A stretch of 64,000 nt of DNA from AC-32 sp963765785 (GTDB taxonomy: Bacteria; Actinomycetota; Thermoleophilia; Gaiellales; Gaiellaceae). This document shows positions 8,365 through 17,519 of this stretch, one piece after another (the first letter of the stretch is position 1; each line of letters begins with the position of its first letter). The position numbers and the translations under genes are program-made. The stretch lies in the NCBI GenBank assembly GCA_963765785.1, contig CAVXXW010000008.1, forward strand, positions 1-64,000, given 5' to 3'. Under the pieces are notes generated by a model. The model was given only the letters and a program-made list of their open reading frames with translations, was not told where the DNA came from and searched no databases.

Positions 8365-9611
8365 GGCGGGTGCGCGTGCTCGTGATCAGCCAGCAGTTCT
8401 CGCCCGAGATGGGCGCGCTGCCGAACCGGCTCTACCCGCTCACGCGCCACCTAGCCGAGCACGGGCACGAGGTCTTCGTCGCGACCGGGATGCCGAACTA
8501 CCCTAAGGGCGAGGTCTTCCCCGACTATCGCGGCCAGACGTTCATGCGCGAGCGCCGCGACGGAGCGACGGTGCTGCGGACGCACTACTACACGACGGCG
8601 CGCAACGTCTCGAAGCGCGCGCAGCTGCTGAGCTACCTCAGCTTCCTGCCGGCGGTGCTGCACAGCGGCTGGCGGGCCGGCCGGGTCGACGCGGTCTTCG
8701 TCACCTCGCCGCCGATCTTCCCGGCCGTGCCGGCGATCCTGCTCGCGAAGCTGCGCGGCGCGAAGCTCATCGTCGACCTGCGCGACCTGTGGCCGGACGA
8801 GGTCATCGCTGTCGGCGCGGCGCGCGAGGGCTCGGTGCCGATCCGCGTGCTGCGTTCGATCGAGCGCTGGATGTACCGCTCGGCGGACGTCGTCACGTGC
8901 ACGACCCGCGCCTTCGCGGACACGGTCGCCGAGCGCGGCGTCGGCGAAGAGAAGCGGCGGCTGCTGCCGAACGGCGCCGACGTCGACCTCTTCCGGCCGC
9001 TCCCTCGCGAGAACGAGGTCGCCGCGCAGTATCCGTTCGGCGACCGGCTGGTCGTCATGTACTCCGGCCTGCTCGGGATCAAGCACGGGCTCGAGACCGT
9101 GATCGAGGCGGCGGAGCTCCTGCGCGACCGCGAGGACGTCGTCTTCTTCCTCCGCGGCGAGGGCCCGCGGCGCGAGGCGCTGGAGGCGCAGGTCCGCGAG
9201 CTCGGGCTGACGAACGTGCTCTTCGGCGGCGAGCGGCCGATCGAAGAGGTGCCGTACCTGCTCGCGCGCGCGGACGTGTGCGTGACGAACCTGCTGCCGG
9301 ACCCGTATCTCGACAAGATCGTCTCGGTGAAGGTGTTCGAGTACCTCGCGTGCGCCAAGCCGGTCGTCGGCGGCCTACGCGGCGAGGGCGCGCGGGTGCT
9401 CGAGGAGTCGGGTGGCGGGATTGCGGTCGAGCCGGGCGACGCCCAGGCGATGGCGGACGCGGTTCGCGAGCTGCTCGACTCGCCTGAGCGGCGTTCGGAG
9501 ATGGGCGAGTCGGGACGGCGCTACGTCGTCGAGCACCGGTCGCGGGCCGTGATCGCGGCCCGGCTCGAAGAGCTGCTCGCCGAGGTCACGTCCCGGCACA
9601 ACGGCGCGTGA
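8361..9611 (+). CDS. Glycosyltransferase family 4, WbuB-like
   Basis: A 416-residue GT-B glycosyltransferase. The start is the GTG at 8361, in a 4-base overlap with the preceding stop. The N-terminal domain carries VISQQFSPEMGALPNRLYPLTRHLAEHGHEV, typical of the WbuB/WcaI-like group that uses amino sugars. The C-terminal nucleotide-sugar-binding domain has VVMYSGLLGIKHGLETVIEA, a PYLLARADVCV segment and SVKVFEYLACAKPVVGG, the last holding the expected Glu. It acts on the cytoplasmic face of the membrane during repeat-unit assembly. Donor and acceptor are unknown. It overlaps the next gene by 4 bases. Confidence 0.9.
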   Translation: MRRVRVLVISQQFSPEMGALPNRLYPLTRHLAEHGHEVFVATGMPNYPKGEVFPDYRGQTFMRERRDGATVLRTHYYTTARNVSKRAQLLSYLSFLPAVLHSGWRAGRVDAVFVTSPPIFPAVPAILLAKLRGAKLIVDLRDLWPDEVIAVGAAREGSVPIRVLRSIERWMYRSADVVTCTTRAFADTVAERGVGEEKRRLLPNGADVDLFRPLPRENEVAAQYPFGDRLVVMYSGLLGIKHGLETVIEAAELLRDREDVVFFLRGEGPRREALEAQVRELGLTNVLFGGERPIEEVPYLLARADVCVTNLLPDPYLDKIVSVKVFEYLACAKPVVGGLRGEGARVLEESGGGIAVEPGDAQAMADAVRELLDSPERRSEMGESGRRYVVEHRSRAVIAARLEELLAEVTSRHNGA

Positions 9612-10759
9612 AGCTCGTCTACGTGACCTCGAGCCTGCCGTACGGGCCGCTCGAGGCGTTCCTGGTCCCGGAGATCGCCGCGCTCGAGCGGCTCGGCCAC
9701 GAGGTTTGGATCGTCCCGATGTGGCCGCGCGGCGAGCGGATCCACGAGGACGCCGAGCGGCACCGCGAGCGGACGCTGAGCGAGCCGGTCGTCTCCGCGG
9801 CGATCGCCGCCGACGCGGTGCGCGGGTTGCCGCGCTCACTGCCGCTGCTCAGGCGGACGTTGCGGACGAAGCCTCGCATCGCCGGCAAGAACCTGATCGT
9901 CCACCCGAAGGCGGTCTGGCTCGCACGGCGGCTACAGGAGCTGGAGCCCGACCACGTCCACGCCCACTGGGCGGCCGCCGGCGCGACGCTCGCCATGGTC
10001 GCCGCCGAGCTGGCGCAGGTGCCGTGGAGCCTCACCGCGCACCGCTGGGACATCCGCGAAGCGAACCTGCTGCGGGCGAAGGCGCAGTCGGCCTGCTTCG
10101 TCCGCGCGATCAGCGAGGGCGGCGCGCGCGAGCTCGAGCAGCGGGTCGGCCTCGACGGCTGGCACCCGGTGCTGCTGCGAATGGGCGTCGAGCTACCCGC
10201 GCGCACGGCCAGCCCGCGCGACGGCGACGAGCTGCGGCTGCTCACGCCCGCGAGCCTGCTCCCGGTCAAGGGCCACCGCTACCTGCTCGAGGCGCTCGCC
10301 GGCCTCGACGGTGTGACGCTCGACCTCGCCGGCGCCGGGCCGCTGCGCGAGGAGCTCGAACAGCGCGCGCTCGGCCTGCCGGTGCGCTTCCTCGGGCCAA
10401 TCTCGCACCCGGAGCTGCTCGCCGGGTTGGTCGACGGCCGCTGGGACGCGGTCGTGCTGCCGAGCGCGCCGACGCCCGAAGGCGACCAGGAGGGCGTGCC
10501 CGTCTCGCTGATCGAGGCGATGGCCGCCGGCGTGCCGGTCGTCTCGACCGAGTGCGGCTCGATCCCGGAGCTCGTCACCGAGGGCAGCGGACTGCTCGTC
10601 CCGCCGGCCCGCCCTGCCGCGCTGCGCAGCGCGATCGAGTCGGTGCGCGACCCCGAGCTGCGACGACTTGTCTCGCAGGCGGGCCGGGAGCGCGTCGAGC
10701 GCGAGTTCGACGTCGACCGCATCGCCGCCGAGCTCGCCGAGCGGTTCGCGGCGTGCTAG
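9608..10759 (+). CDS. Glycosyltransferase (GT4-like)
   Basis: A 383-residue GT-B glycosyltransferase starting at GTG in a 4-base overlap with the gene before. The N-terminus (VYVTSSLPYGPLEAFLVPEIAALERLGHEVWI) is the usual acceptor-domain opening. The DHVHAHWAAAGATLAMVAAEL segment and the C-terminal LTPASLLPVKGHRYLLEA and PVSLIEAMAAGVPVVSTECGSIPEL are typical GT4 features. The last contains the conserved Glu that contacts the donor sugar. It belongs to the same translational run as the dehydrogenase and previous transferase. Its stop codon shares a CTAG with the convergent deacetylase gene. Confidence 0.9.
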   Translation: MKLVYVTSSLPYGPLEAFLVPEIAALERLGHEVWIVPMWPRGERIHEDAERHRERTLSEPVVSAAIAADAVRGLPRSLPLLRRTLRTKPRIAGKNLIVHPKAVWLARRLQELEPDHVHAHWAAAGATLAMVAAELAQVPWSLTAHRWDIREANLLRAKAQSACFVRAISEGGARELEQRVGLDGWHPVLLRMGVELPARTASPRDGDELRLLTPASLLPVKGHRYLLEALAGLDGVTLDLAGAGPLREELEQRALGLPVRFLGPISHPELLAGLVDGRWDAVVLPSAPTPEGDQEGVPVSLIEAMAAGVPVVSTECGSIPELVTEGSGLLVPPARPAALRSAIESVRDPELRRLVSQAGRERVEREFDVDRIAAELAERFAAC

Positions 10760-11547
10760 TCCCAGTCGCGGACGATGCTGCCCGGCCGAAGCTTCTGCTT
10801 GAGCCCGCGCCTCGGGCGGTCGAGCGCGCGGAACGCCGGGCTCCGCTGCAGCGCGAGCACCGGGCCGGCGACCTTGACCCGGAAGCTGAAGGGCCCGTCG
10901 CTGCGCCAGACGCCCGTGCGCGGCCAGGCCAGCGTCGAGGCGCGCTCGAAGCTCGTCGGCAGCCCGCAGGCGGCCTCGTAGCCCGCCGCCCGGGCGGCCT
11001 CGATCACGCGCTCGTCGGCCTCGCCGTACGGGTACGCGAGCGTCCGGCACGGCTCGCCGAGCTCTTCCTCGAGCCGCGAGCGCGAGCCCTCGAGCTCCTC
11101 CCGCAACTCGGCGTCGTCAAGCCGGATCAGGCGCGCGTGTGTGCGCGTGTGCGAGGCGATCTCCCAGCCCTCGTCGCGCAGCTGCCGCAGCTCGTCCCAG
11201 CCGAGCGGCACGAGCTCGCGCACGTACGGACCGGCGACCCAGCGCTCGACTCCCGGCCAGCTCATCGGCCCGTCGCCGCCGACGAGGTCGGTCGGCACGA
11301 ACACCGTCGCCGGCAGCCCGAGCGCGCGCAGGACCGGCGCCGCCCGGTCGAGCACGGAGCGCATGCCGTCGTCGAAGGTCACCGCCACCACCTTCTTTGC
11401 CGAGAGCGCCTGGGCGAAGGTCGCCCCGCGGTACCCGCGCCGCACCAGCAGGCGCAGCTGCTGCTCGAACCGCTCGGGTGTGACGGCGAGCTGCGCCGGC
11501 CAGTCCGCGCTGACCGCGTGGTAGCAGAGGACGACAGGCCGCCTCAC
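10756..11547 (-). CDS. Polysaccharide deacetylase (NodB-like)
   Basis: A 263-residue carbohydrate esterase family 4 domain with no obvious signal peptide. The metal- and catalysis-bearing motif is VVAVTFDDG, with Asp59 and Asp60. The second zinc motif is the His pair in ASHTRTHARL. A third motif is visible in the C-terminal half (LAYPYGEADERVIEAARAAGYEAACGL). Such enzymes remove N- or O-acetyl groups from polysaccharides. Lacking a visible export signal, it may act on a lipid-linked precursor. It runs against the surrounding glycosyltransferases. The GTG start follows a TAGTTT element by 6 bases. Confidence 0.9.
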   Translation of the reverse strand: MRRPVVLCYHAVSADWPAQLAVTPERFEQQLRLLVRRGYRGATFAQALSAKKVVAVTFDDGMRSVLDRAAPVLRALGLPATVFVPTDLVGGDGPMSWPGVERWVAGPYVRELVPLGWDELRQLRDEGWEIASHTRTHARLIRLDDAELREELEGSRSRLEEELGEPCRTLAYPYGEADERVIEAARAAGYEAACGLPTSFERASTLAWPRTGVWRSDGPFSFRVKVAGPVLALQRSPAFRALDRPRRGLKQKLRPGSIVRDWD

Positions 11548-11553
11548 ACCGGG

Positions 11554-11559
11554 AAACTA
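11554..11559 (-). promoter_or_regulatory. Candidate -10 element, leaderless deacetylase gene
   Basis: On the minus strand TAGTTT ends 6 bases before the GTG at 11547. No ribosome site is present. The same short region (17 bases) separates this gene from the divergent glycosyltransferase at 11565. Confidence 0.45.
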
Positions 11560-11564
11560 CGGCG

Positions 11565-12692
11565 ATGAGGAAGCTGCGCGTCGTCACGCTCGTGGACCGC
11601 CCGACCGTCACCGGCGGCGCCGAGCGGCTCGCGGTGCAGGTGGCCGCGCGGCTCGACCGTGACCGCTTCGAGAGCATCCTCTGCGCCTCGCGTCGCACGG
11701 ACGAGCCGCTGCTCGACCGCGAGCTCGCGAAGGCCGGCGTCGAGGTGCTCGCGCTCGGCCGCCGCTCGAAGCTCGACCTGCGCGCCTGGCGCCCGCTCGT
11801 CCGCCGGCTGCCCGAGGTGGACGTCGTGCACGCGCACATGTTCGGCTCGAACGTCTGGGGCACGGTGCTCGGGCGGCTGAAGCGCGTCCCGGTCGTGGTC
11901 GCGCACGAGCACACCTGGTCGTTTGAGGGCAAGCCGTTGCGCCGGCTGCTCGACCGCGAGCTCGTCGGCCGCTTCGCCGACGCCTTCCTCGCGGTCGCCG
12001 AGGAGGACCGCCGCAAGATGATCGAGGTCGAAGGCGTCGATCCGGACACGATACGGCTGATCCCGAACGGCATCCCCGACGCGGAGCCCGGCGACGGCAC
12101 GGTCGTCAGACGGGAACTTGGAATCGCCAAGGACGCGCCCGTGATCGGCGTCGTCTGCGAGCTGCGGGCCCAGAAGGCGCTGGAGGTGCTCTTCGCGGCG
12201 GCGGTACAGCTGCGGCAGGACCTGCCCGAGCTTCGGGTGCTCGTCGCAGGCGACGGGCCCGAGCGCGAGACCCTCGAGCAGGAGGCGCGGCGGCTCGACC
12301 TCGAGGGGACCGTGGAGCTGCTCGGCATCCGGCGGGACGTGCCAGCCCTGCTCGACGCGCTCGACGTGGCGGTGCTCTCGTCCAACTACGAGGGCAGCCC
12401 GCTCTCGGTGATGGAGTACATGGCGGCCGGGAAGCCCGTCGTCTCGACGCGGGTCGGCGGCGTGCCGGAGCTCGTCGACGACGGCGTCCACGGCCTGCTC
12501 GTCGAGCCGCGCGACCCGGTGGCCCTGGCGGCCGCGATCGGGCGGCTGCTGCGCGATCCCGCCGAGGCCAGGCGCCTCGGCGAGCAGGGGCGCGAGCGCC
12601 AGCAGCGCGAGCTCTCGCTCGACGCGATGGTCCGCAAGATCGAGGACCTGTACGAGGAGCTCTGGCTCGCGAGCCCGCGGAGGCGGGCATGA
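11565..12692 (+). CDS. Glycosyltransferase family 4
   Basis: A 375-residue GT-B glycosyltransferase. The N-terminus VVTLVDRPTVTGGAERLAVQVAARLDRDRF contains the GGAERL acceptor-loop motif. VDVVHAHMFGSNVWG follows near residue 85. The C-terminal domain has GVVCELRAQKALEVLF, VAGDGPERETLE and SPLSVMEYMAAGKPVVSTRVGGVPELVDDGVHG, with the conserved Glu in VMEYMA. The preceding gene is divergent with only 17 bases between starts. It overlaps the next glycosyltransferase by 4 bases, so three transferases (11565-14924) form one unit. Confidence 0.92.
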   Translation: MRKLRVVTLVDRPTVTGGAERLAVQVAARLDRDRFESILCASRRTDEPLLDRELAKAGVEVLALGRRSKLDLRAWRPLVRRLPEVDVVHAHMFGSNVWGTVLGRLKRVPVVVAHEHTWSFEGKPLRRLLDRELVGRFADAFLAVAEEDRRKMIEVEGVDPDTIRLIPNGIPDAEPGDGTVVRRELGIAKDAPVIGVVCELRAQKALEVLFAAAVQLRQDLPELRVLVAGDGPERETLEQEARRLDLEGTVELLGIRRDVPALLDALDVAVLSSNYEGSPLSVMEYMAAGKPVVSTRVGGVPELVDDGVHGLLVEPRDPVALAAAIGRLLRDPAEARRLGEQGRERQQRELSLDAMVRKIEDLYEELWLASPRRRA

Positions 12693-13804
12693 GCCGCCCG
12701 CGCCTGCTCGGCGCGTCGATGGAGCCGCTTGCCGACCTGGCCGAGACGCAGACGCGGAGCTCGCAGTTGTTCGTCGAGCTCGGCCGCAGCTTCCCGATCG
12801 CGGGGTTCGTCCGGCCGGTGGTCACAGGCCCCGCCGACTGGCTCGTCAAGCTGGGCTCGTTCCATCCGCGGCGCGACGCCTGGCGTGGCCGCGCCGCGCT
12901 CTCGCCGAGTGCGTTCCGCAAGCGCAGCGAGCTCGTCGAGGAGCAGCTCGCCCGCCGGGATGGCCTCTACGACCTCGTCTTCCAGGTGCAGACGCTCTTC
13001 TCGGCCGGCGAGCGGCCGTACGTGATCTACACCGACAACACGTACAGCCTCACGCGGAAGCACTACCCGGCGTGGGCGCCGCTCTCGAAGAAGGCCGACC
13101 GCGAGTGGCTCGAGCTCGAGCGCCAGACGTTCCGCGACGCGCGGTTCGTCTTCGGCTGGAGCCGCTGGGTCTGCCAGGCGATCGTCGACGACTACGGCCG
13201 CGACCCTGCGACGGTCCTGCCGGTCGGCGCGGGCGGCAACACGGCGCTGACCGCGCCGCAGGACAAGTCCTACGCGCGCCGGATCGCGCTCTTCGTCGGG
13301 AACAAGTACGAGCTGAAAGGCGTGCCGACGCTGCTCGAGGCGTGGTCCCTCGTGCGCGAGGAGCTGCCGGACGCGCTCCTCTGGATCGTCGGCGTCGACC
13401 GCCCGCGCCACGCGGGCGAGCACCTGCACTCGGTCGAGTGGTTCGGCTACGTCCGCGACCGCCAGCGGCTCGAGCAGCTGTACGCCGACGCGACGCTGTT
13501 CGTGCTGCCGACGCAGTTCGAGGCGTACGGGCAGGTCGTCGTCGAGGCGATGGGCAAAGCGCTGCCGTGCGTGACGACGGACGTCGGCGCGCTCCCGGAG
13601 CTCGTCGAGGACGGGCGGACGGGCACGCTCGTGCCGCCCCGAGACCCCGAGCGGCTCGCGGCCGCGCTCGTCTCGCTGCTCTCGCACCCCGAGCATGCTG
13701 AGCGCCTCGGCCGGGCGGGCTACGGGAAGGCGGCCGCCCAGCTGACCTGGCAGGCGGTCGCCGAGCGCATGGCGCCGCACCTCGACGCGGCCGCCCGTGG
13801 CTGA
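12689..13804 (+). CDS. Glycosyltransferase (GT4-like), first of a tandem pair
   Basis: A 371-residue glycosyltransferase whose ATG overlaps the preceding stop. The N-terminal half is divergent, with a shared LxSFxPxRxxWRxR block around residues 53-65 that recurs in the next gene. The C-terminal half is standard GT4: ALFVGNKYELKGVPTLLEAW, then LPTQFEAYGQVVVEAMGKALPCVTTDVGALPELVEDG, with Glu in VVVEAMG. The two neighbours look like products of an old tandem duplication. Donor and acceptor are not predictable. Confidence 0.88.
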   Translation: MSRPRLLGASMEPLADLAETQTRSSQLFVELGRSFPIAGFVRPVVTGPADWLVKLGSFHPRRDAWRGRAALSPSAFRKRSELVEEQLARRDGLYDLVFQVQTLFSAGERPYVIYTDNTYSLTRKHYPAWAPLSKKADREWLELERQTFRDARFVFGWSRWVCQAIVDDYGRDPATVLPVGAGGNTALTAPQDKSYARRIALFVGNKYELKGVPTLLEAWSLVREELPDALLWIVGVDRPRHAGEHLHSVEWFGYVRDRQRLEQLYADATLFVLPTQFEAYGQVVVEAMGKALPCVTTDVGALPELVEDGRTGTLVPPRDPERLAAALVSLLSHPEHAERLGRAGYGKAAAQLTWQAVAERMAPHLDAAARG

Positions 13805-14924
13805 GCCACCGCGCCTTGTCGTCGCGACGCCGGGGCCGCCGCTCGATCCCGGCACGTGGTCGGGAACGTCGGCCTTCCTCGTCCGTGCGCTCGAGCGGGC
13901 CGGCGCGCTCGCCGGGGCCGTCGACGCGAGCTCCCAGGCCGTCGACCGGCTCGAGCAGCTCGCGTCCTTCTCGCCGAACCGCGCGCGCTGGCGCCAGCGC
14001 TACCACTCGCGCAGCTCGTTCGCGAGCGGGGTCGCACGCTCGCTGCGCAGCGGCGTCGCGCGGCGCCGGATCGACGGCGAGCCCGAGGCAATGCTCCACG
14101 TCGGCGCGTGGGCGCTCCTGCCGGGCCGCGTCCGCGCCTCGTACCACGACGGCAACCTCGCCGTCTCGCTCGCGCGCGGCGAGCCGCTGCTCGATCCGCG
14201 CAGCCACAGCATCCGCCGGACGCTCGAGGCCGACTGGCGCTTCTACGACCAGATGGACGTGCTGCTGCCGATGAGCGACTGGCTGCGCCGCTCCTTCGTC
14301 GAGGACTACGGCCAGGATCCCGCCAAGGTCGTGACGGTCGGCGCCGGCGCGAACCTGCACGAGCTGCCAGCGGTGCCCGAGCGGACATTCGAGCAGCCGC
14401 GCTTCCTGTTCGTCGGCAAGCAATGGGAGCGCAAGGGCGGGCCGCAGCTGCTCGAGGCGTTCCGCTACCTGCACGCCGAACGGCCGGACGCGGAGCTCTG
14501 GGTCGTCGGCCCGGAGCGGCCGCCCCCGAGCGCGCCCGGCGTGCACTTCGTCGGCCGCATCTCGCGGGCGAGCGCGGACGGCGAGCGGCGGCTCGGTGAG
14601 CTCTACGCGGGCGCGACGGCATTCGCCATGCCGTCGGTCTACGAGCCGTTCGGGATCGTCTTCCTCGAGGCGATGGCGTACGGACTCGCATGCATCGCCA
14701 GCGACCGGTGCGCGATGCCAGAAATCATCGCGGACGGCGTCAGCGGGTTCACGGTCGGCGCCCACGACGTCGACGTTCTCGGGCAGCGGCTGCTCGACCT
14801 GGCCGACCCCGAGCGGGCTCGCGCCTTCGGTGAGGCCGGACGTCGGCGGCTCGTGGAGCGCTTCACCTGGGACACCGTTGCCGCTCGGATCGTCGAGGCG
14901 GTCGCTAGCCGAACCGCGCCTTGA
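13797..14924 (+). CDS. Glycosyltransferase (GT4-like), second of a tandem pair
   Basis: A 375-residue glycosyltransferase with an 8-base overlap with the gene before. It repeats that gene's layout: LASFSPNRARWRQR near residue 58, a central segment ending MSDWLRRSFVEDYGQDPAKVVTVGAG, then FLFVGKQWERKGGPQLLEAF and MPSVYEPFGIVFLEAMAYGLACIASDRCAMPEI. The EPFGIVFLEAMA block carries the donor-binding Glu. The start is GTG at 13797. Its 3-prime end overlaps the convergent flippase gene by 20 bases, so the last codons of both genes constrain each other. Confidence 0.88.
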   Translation: MAEPPRLVVATPGPPLDPGTWSGTSAFLVRALERAGALAGAVDASSQAVDRLEQLASFSPNRARWRQRYHSRSSFASGVARSLRSGVARRRIDGEPEAMLHVGAWALLPGRVRASYHDGNLAVSLARGEPLLDPRSHSIRRTLEADWRFYDQMDVLLPMSDWLRRSFVEDYGQDPAKVVTVGAGANLHELPAVPERTFEQPRFLFVGKQWERKGGPQLLEAFRYLHAERPDAELWVVGPERPPPSAPGVHFVGRISRASADGERRLGELYAGATAFAMPSVYEPFGIVFLEAMAYGLACIASDRCAMPEIIADGVSGFTVGAHDVDVLGQRLLDLADPERARAFGEAGRRRLVERFTWDTVAARIVEAVASRTAP

Positions 14925-16452
14925 CCCACGCGCGCGCCTCACGGGCCTCCGCGACGGTCAGCTCGCGCAGCACGAACAGCACCGCGAGGTACGCCGCCAG
15001 CGCTCCGATCGCGCCGAGGACCCAGTCGGCCGGCGACAGGTCGGAGGTGCCGGCGAGCAGCAGCACGCCCGCCATCGCGGCGGCCGCGACGAGCGAGCGA
15101 CCGAGCGCCAGCCCGAGCGGGCGCAGCGGCACGTCCAAGGCACGAACGCAGATCCAGAGGTGGACCGGCACGTAGACCGCGAGCGCGAGGCCGGTGCCGA
15201 TCGCCCCAGCAACGATCCCAATGCGTGGGATGAAGATCACGTCAAAGACCAGGTTGATCGCGACCGCGAGCAGCGCGACCGGCAGCCGCTTGCGCGCCCG
15301 ACCGAGGTAGTTCGCGCTTGCGGAGAGGAACGCCCCGACCCCGCCGAGGAACACGTACGGGGCGAACGCGCGCACGACGCTCTCCGACTGCGCGTAGCTG
15401 GAACCGAGCAGCAGGGCGACGATCGGCCCCGCCCAGACGATCAGCGGCGCCAGGAGGGCGGCGTAGCCGACGATCAGGAACCGCGTGGTGACCGTGAAGG
15501 CGCGTACGTCGGAGCCGTGCTCGTGGTGGCTGGCCGTGCGAGGAGCGACGCTCGTCGCCACGACGCCGGCCGGATAGTGCATGAACACGGTCAGGCCGAA
15601 TGCCGCCTGGAAGAGCCCCACCGCGGCCGACGTCTTGAAGGCGCCGATCAGCAGCGCGTCCAGCTGGTCGAAGAACAGGTACGCGCCCTCGACCACCGCG
15701 AGCGCGCCGGCGTAGGCCGCGATCTGCCGCGTTCGTCCGCGCGACGAGCGAATCGCCAAGGCGCGGCGCCCGAACAGCCTCGCGATCAGGACCGAGCCGA
15801 CGACGACCGCAGCGCCGTAGCCGATCGCACGCCCGAACGCGGCTCCGGTCGCGCCCGCGCCGGCGGCAACGAGGCCGACGGCAGCCACGAGGAACGCGAC
15901 GCTCTGGGCGAGCGACATCAGCAGGCTCGCGCCGAGTCGGGCCTGGGCAATCAGCACGGCCCCGTAGAGCTGCATCACGGCCCCGCCGACGAGCGCGACT
16001 GCCACGCCGCGCAGCGGCCACGTCAGGCTCGGCTTTCCGTACAGGTCGGCGATCCCGCCGGCGGCCGCGAACAGCACCACGCCCGACACGCCCGCCACGA
16101 GCACCTTCAGCCGCAACGCGTCCGCTATGTAGTCGGCGATCGCCCGCCGGTCGCCGCGGCGCTCCGCGATGAAGCGCGCCGCCGACGAGCTGATCCCCAG
16201 GTCCATGACGAGCGCGAACAGCGCGCCCACTGCCAGGGCGAGCGTGTAGACGCCGTAGCCGTGCGGGTCGAGTGCACGGATCAGATAGAGCGTGAGCACC
16301 ACCGCGATCGCCGCGGTCAGCACGCCGTTCACGGTCGCGAAGAACGTGTTCCGGGCAATGCTGTCGCTCGCGACCCGGTCCTCGGGGTCCGGCGGGGCGA
16401 GGGCCGGATCCCCCGGCGTCGTCACGGCCACCGCCTTCGCACGCCGAGCCAT
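14905..16452 (-). CDS. Wzx-type polysaccharide flippase (MOP superfamily)
   Basis: About 515 residues with 12-14 hydrophobic segments. It begins with a short cytoplasmic tail, then SIARNTFFATVNGVLTAAIAVVLTLYLIRALDPHGYGVYTLAL, the classic first two helices of MATE-like polysaccharide exporters. It would flip undecaprenyl-linked repeat units to the outer face for polymerisation. The frame is open further upstream, but the ATG at 16452 is adopted because the conserved first helix follows about 35 residues later and the upstream sequence belongs to the divergent gene. No ribosome site is evident. It is divergent from the family 2 glycosyltransferase and convergent with the GT4 pair. Confidence 0.9.
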   Translation of the reverse strand: MARRAKAVAVTTPGDPALAPPDPEDRVASDSIARNTFFATVNGVLTAAIAVVLTLYLIRALDPHGYGVYTLALAVGALFALVMDLGISSSAARFIAERRGDRRAIADYIADALRLKVLVAGVSGVVLFAAAGGIADLYGKPSLTWPLRGVAVALVGGAVMQLYGAVLIAQARLGASLLMSLAQSVAFLVAAVGLVAAGAGATGAAFGRAIGYGAAVVVGSVLIARLFGRRALAIRSSRGRTRQIAAYAGALAVVEGAYLFFDQLDALLIGAFKTSAAVGLFQAAFGLTVFMHYPAGVVATSVAPRTASHHEHGSDVRAFTVTTRFLIVGYAALLAPLIVWAGPIVALLLGSSYAQSESVVRAFAPYVFLGGVGAFLSASANYLGRARKRLPVALLAVAINLVFDVIFIPRIGIVAGAIGTGLALAVYVPVHLWICVRALDVPLRPLGLALGRSLVAAAAMAGVLLLAGTSDLSPADWVLGAIGALAAYLAVLFVLRELTVAEAREARAWVKARFG

Positions 16453-16485
16453 CGTAACGGGCGGGCTCGCTGGTAGAACCCGCAC

Positions 16486-17484
16486 GTGAGCGAGCAGCGC
16501 GCGCAGGCCGACGTCCGCATCCCGACCCGGAGCGTCGCGCCGTACATCCGCGAGGCGATCGAGTGCGTGCTCGCCCAGACGCGGCAGGACTGGACGCTGC
16601 TGATCTCCGAGAATGGCGCCCCCGGAGGCAAGCTCGAGCAGGAGCTGCAGCACTACCTCTCCGACCCGCGGATCAGCTACCAGGCGATCGGCGCCGACTT
16701 GAGCGCGGCCACGAACCACACGCGGTTGATCGCGAGCGGGAACGCGCCGTACGTGGGGATCCTCCACGACGACGACCGCTGGGACCCCGCGTTTCTCGAG
16801 CGGCGGATCGAGTTCCTCGACCGGCACCCGGAGTGCGGCTTCGTCTTCTCCGGCAACTACGAGATCGACTCGAAGTCGCAGCGCACGGCCAGGTCGAAGC
16901 TGATGCTCGCCGAAGGCGTCTACCAGCCGCGCGAGCTGGTGCCGCTGCTGATCCGGCGGAACGTGATCGGGATGCCGACGCTGCTCGTGCGGCGGGAGGC
17001 GTACGACGCGGTCGGGCCTGCCTTCGACGAGGAGACGGTCTTCTTCGACTACGAGATGTGGCTCCGGCTGGCGCTGAAGTTCCCGGCCGGCTACCTCCCG
17101 GTGCGGGACGCGGACTACCGCATCCACGACTCGCAGATCACCATGACCTCCACGCGGCGCGGCGAGCAGCAGGTGCGGCTCTTCCAGCAGATCGACGGCA
17201 TGCTCGCGTCGGCGCCGGAGATCCCGGTCGACCGGCGCTGGCTACGGCGCCGGATCGCGGGCGCGCATCTCTCGGCTGCGCTCGACGATCTCGAGGTCGG
17301 CAACCGCGAGCCCGCTCGCCGCCACGTCCGGCAGGCGCTGAAGACCTACCCGCCGTCCGCGATCGATCCACGGACGCCCACGGCCCTCGCCGCGTTCGCC
17401 CTCGGCCGCCACGGCCGCAACGCACTGCGGCGCCTGCGTTACACCGTGCTGCGTCGGCATCTCCGCGTCCACGTCCGGAGGTGA
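16486..17484 (+). CDS. Glycosyltransferase family 2
   Basis: A 332-residue GT-A glycosyltransferase. The nucleotide-binding opening is slightly shortened (ADVRIPTRSVAPYIREAIECVLAQT) but the metal-binding motif is clear in GILHDDDRWDP near residues 89-99. EETVFFDYEMWLRLAL near 185 is the acceptor-side motif. The C-terminal 90 residues are helical and basic. The GTG at 16486 lies 6 bases after TAGAAC, a weak -10-like element. It would add one sugar of the repeat unit in the cytoplasm. The following reading frame is a decayed epimerase that may once have been co-translated with it. Confidence 0.88.
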   Translation: MSEQRAQADVRIPTRSVAPYIREAIECVLAQTRQDWTLLISENGAPGGKLEQELQHYLSDPRISYQAIGADLSAATNHTRLIASGNAPYVGILHDDDRWDPAFLERRIEFLDRHPECGFVFSGNYEIDSKSQRTARSKLMLAEGVYQPRELVPLLIRRNVIGMPTLLVRREAYDAVGPAFDEETVFFDYEMWLRLALKFPAGYLPVRDADYRIHDSQITMTSTRRGEQQVRLFQQIDGMLASAPEIPVDRRWLRRRIAGAHLSAALDDLEVGNREPARRHVRQALKTYPPSAIDPRTPTALAAFALGRHGRNALRRLRYTVLRRHLRVHVRR

Positions 17485-17519
17485 CGGGAGCGGCCGCGTC
17501 GCGAAACGTCGACGCGACG

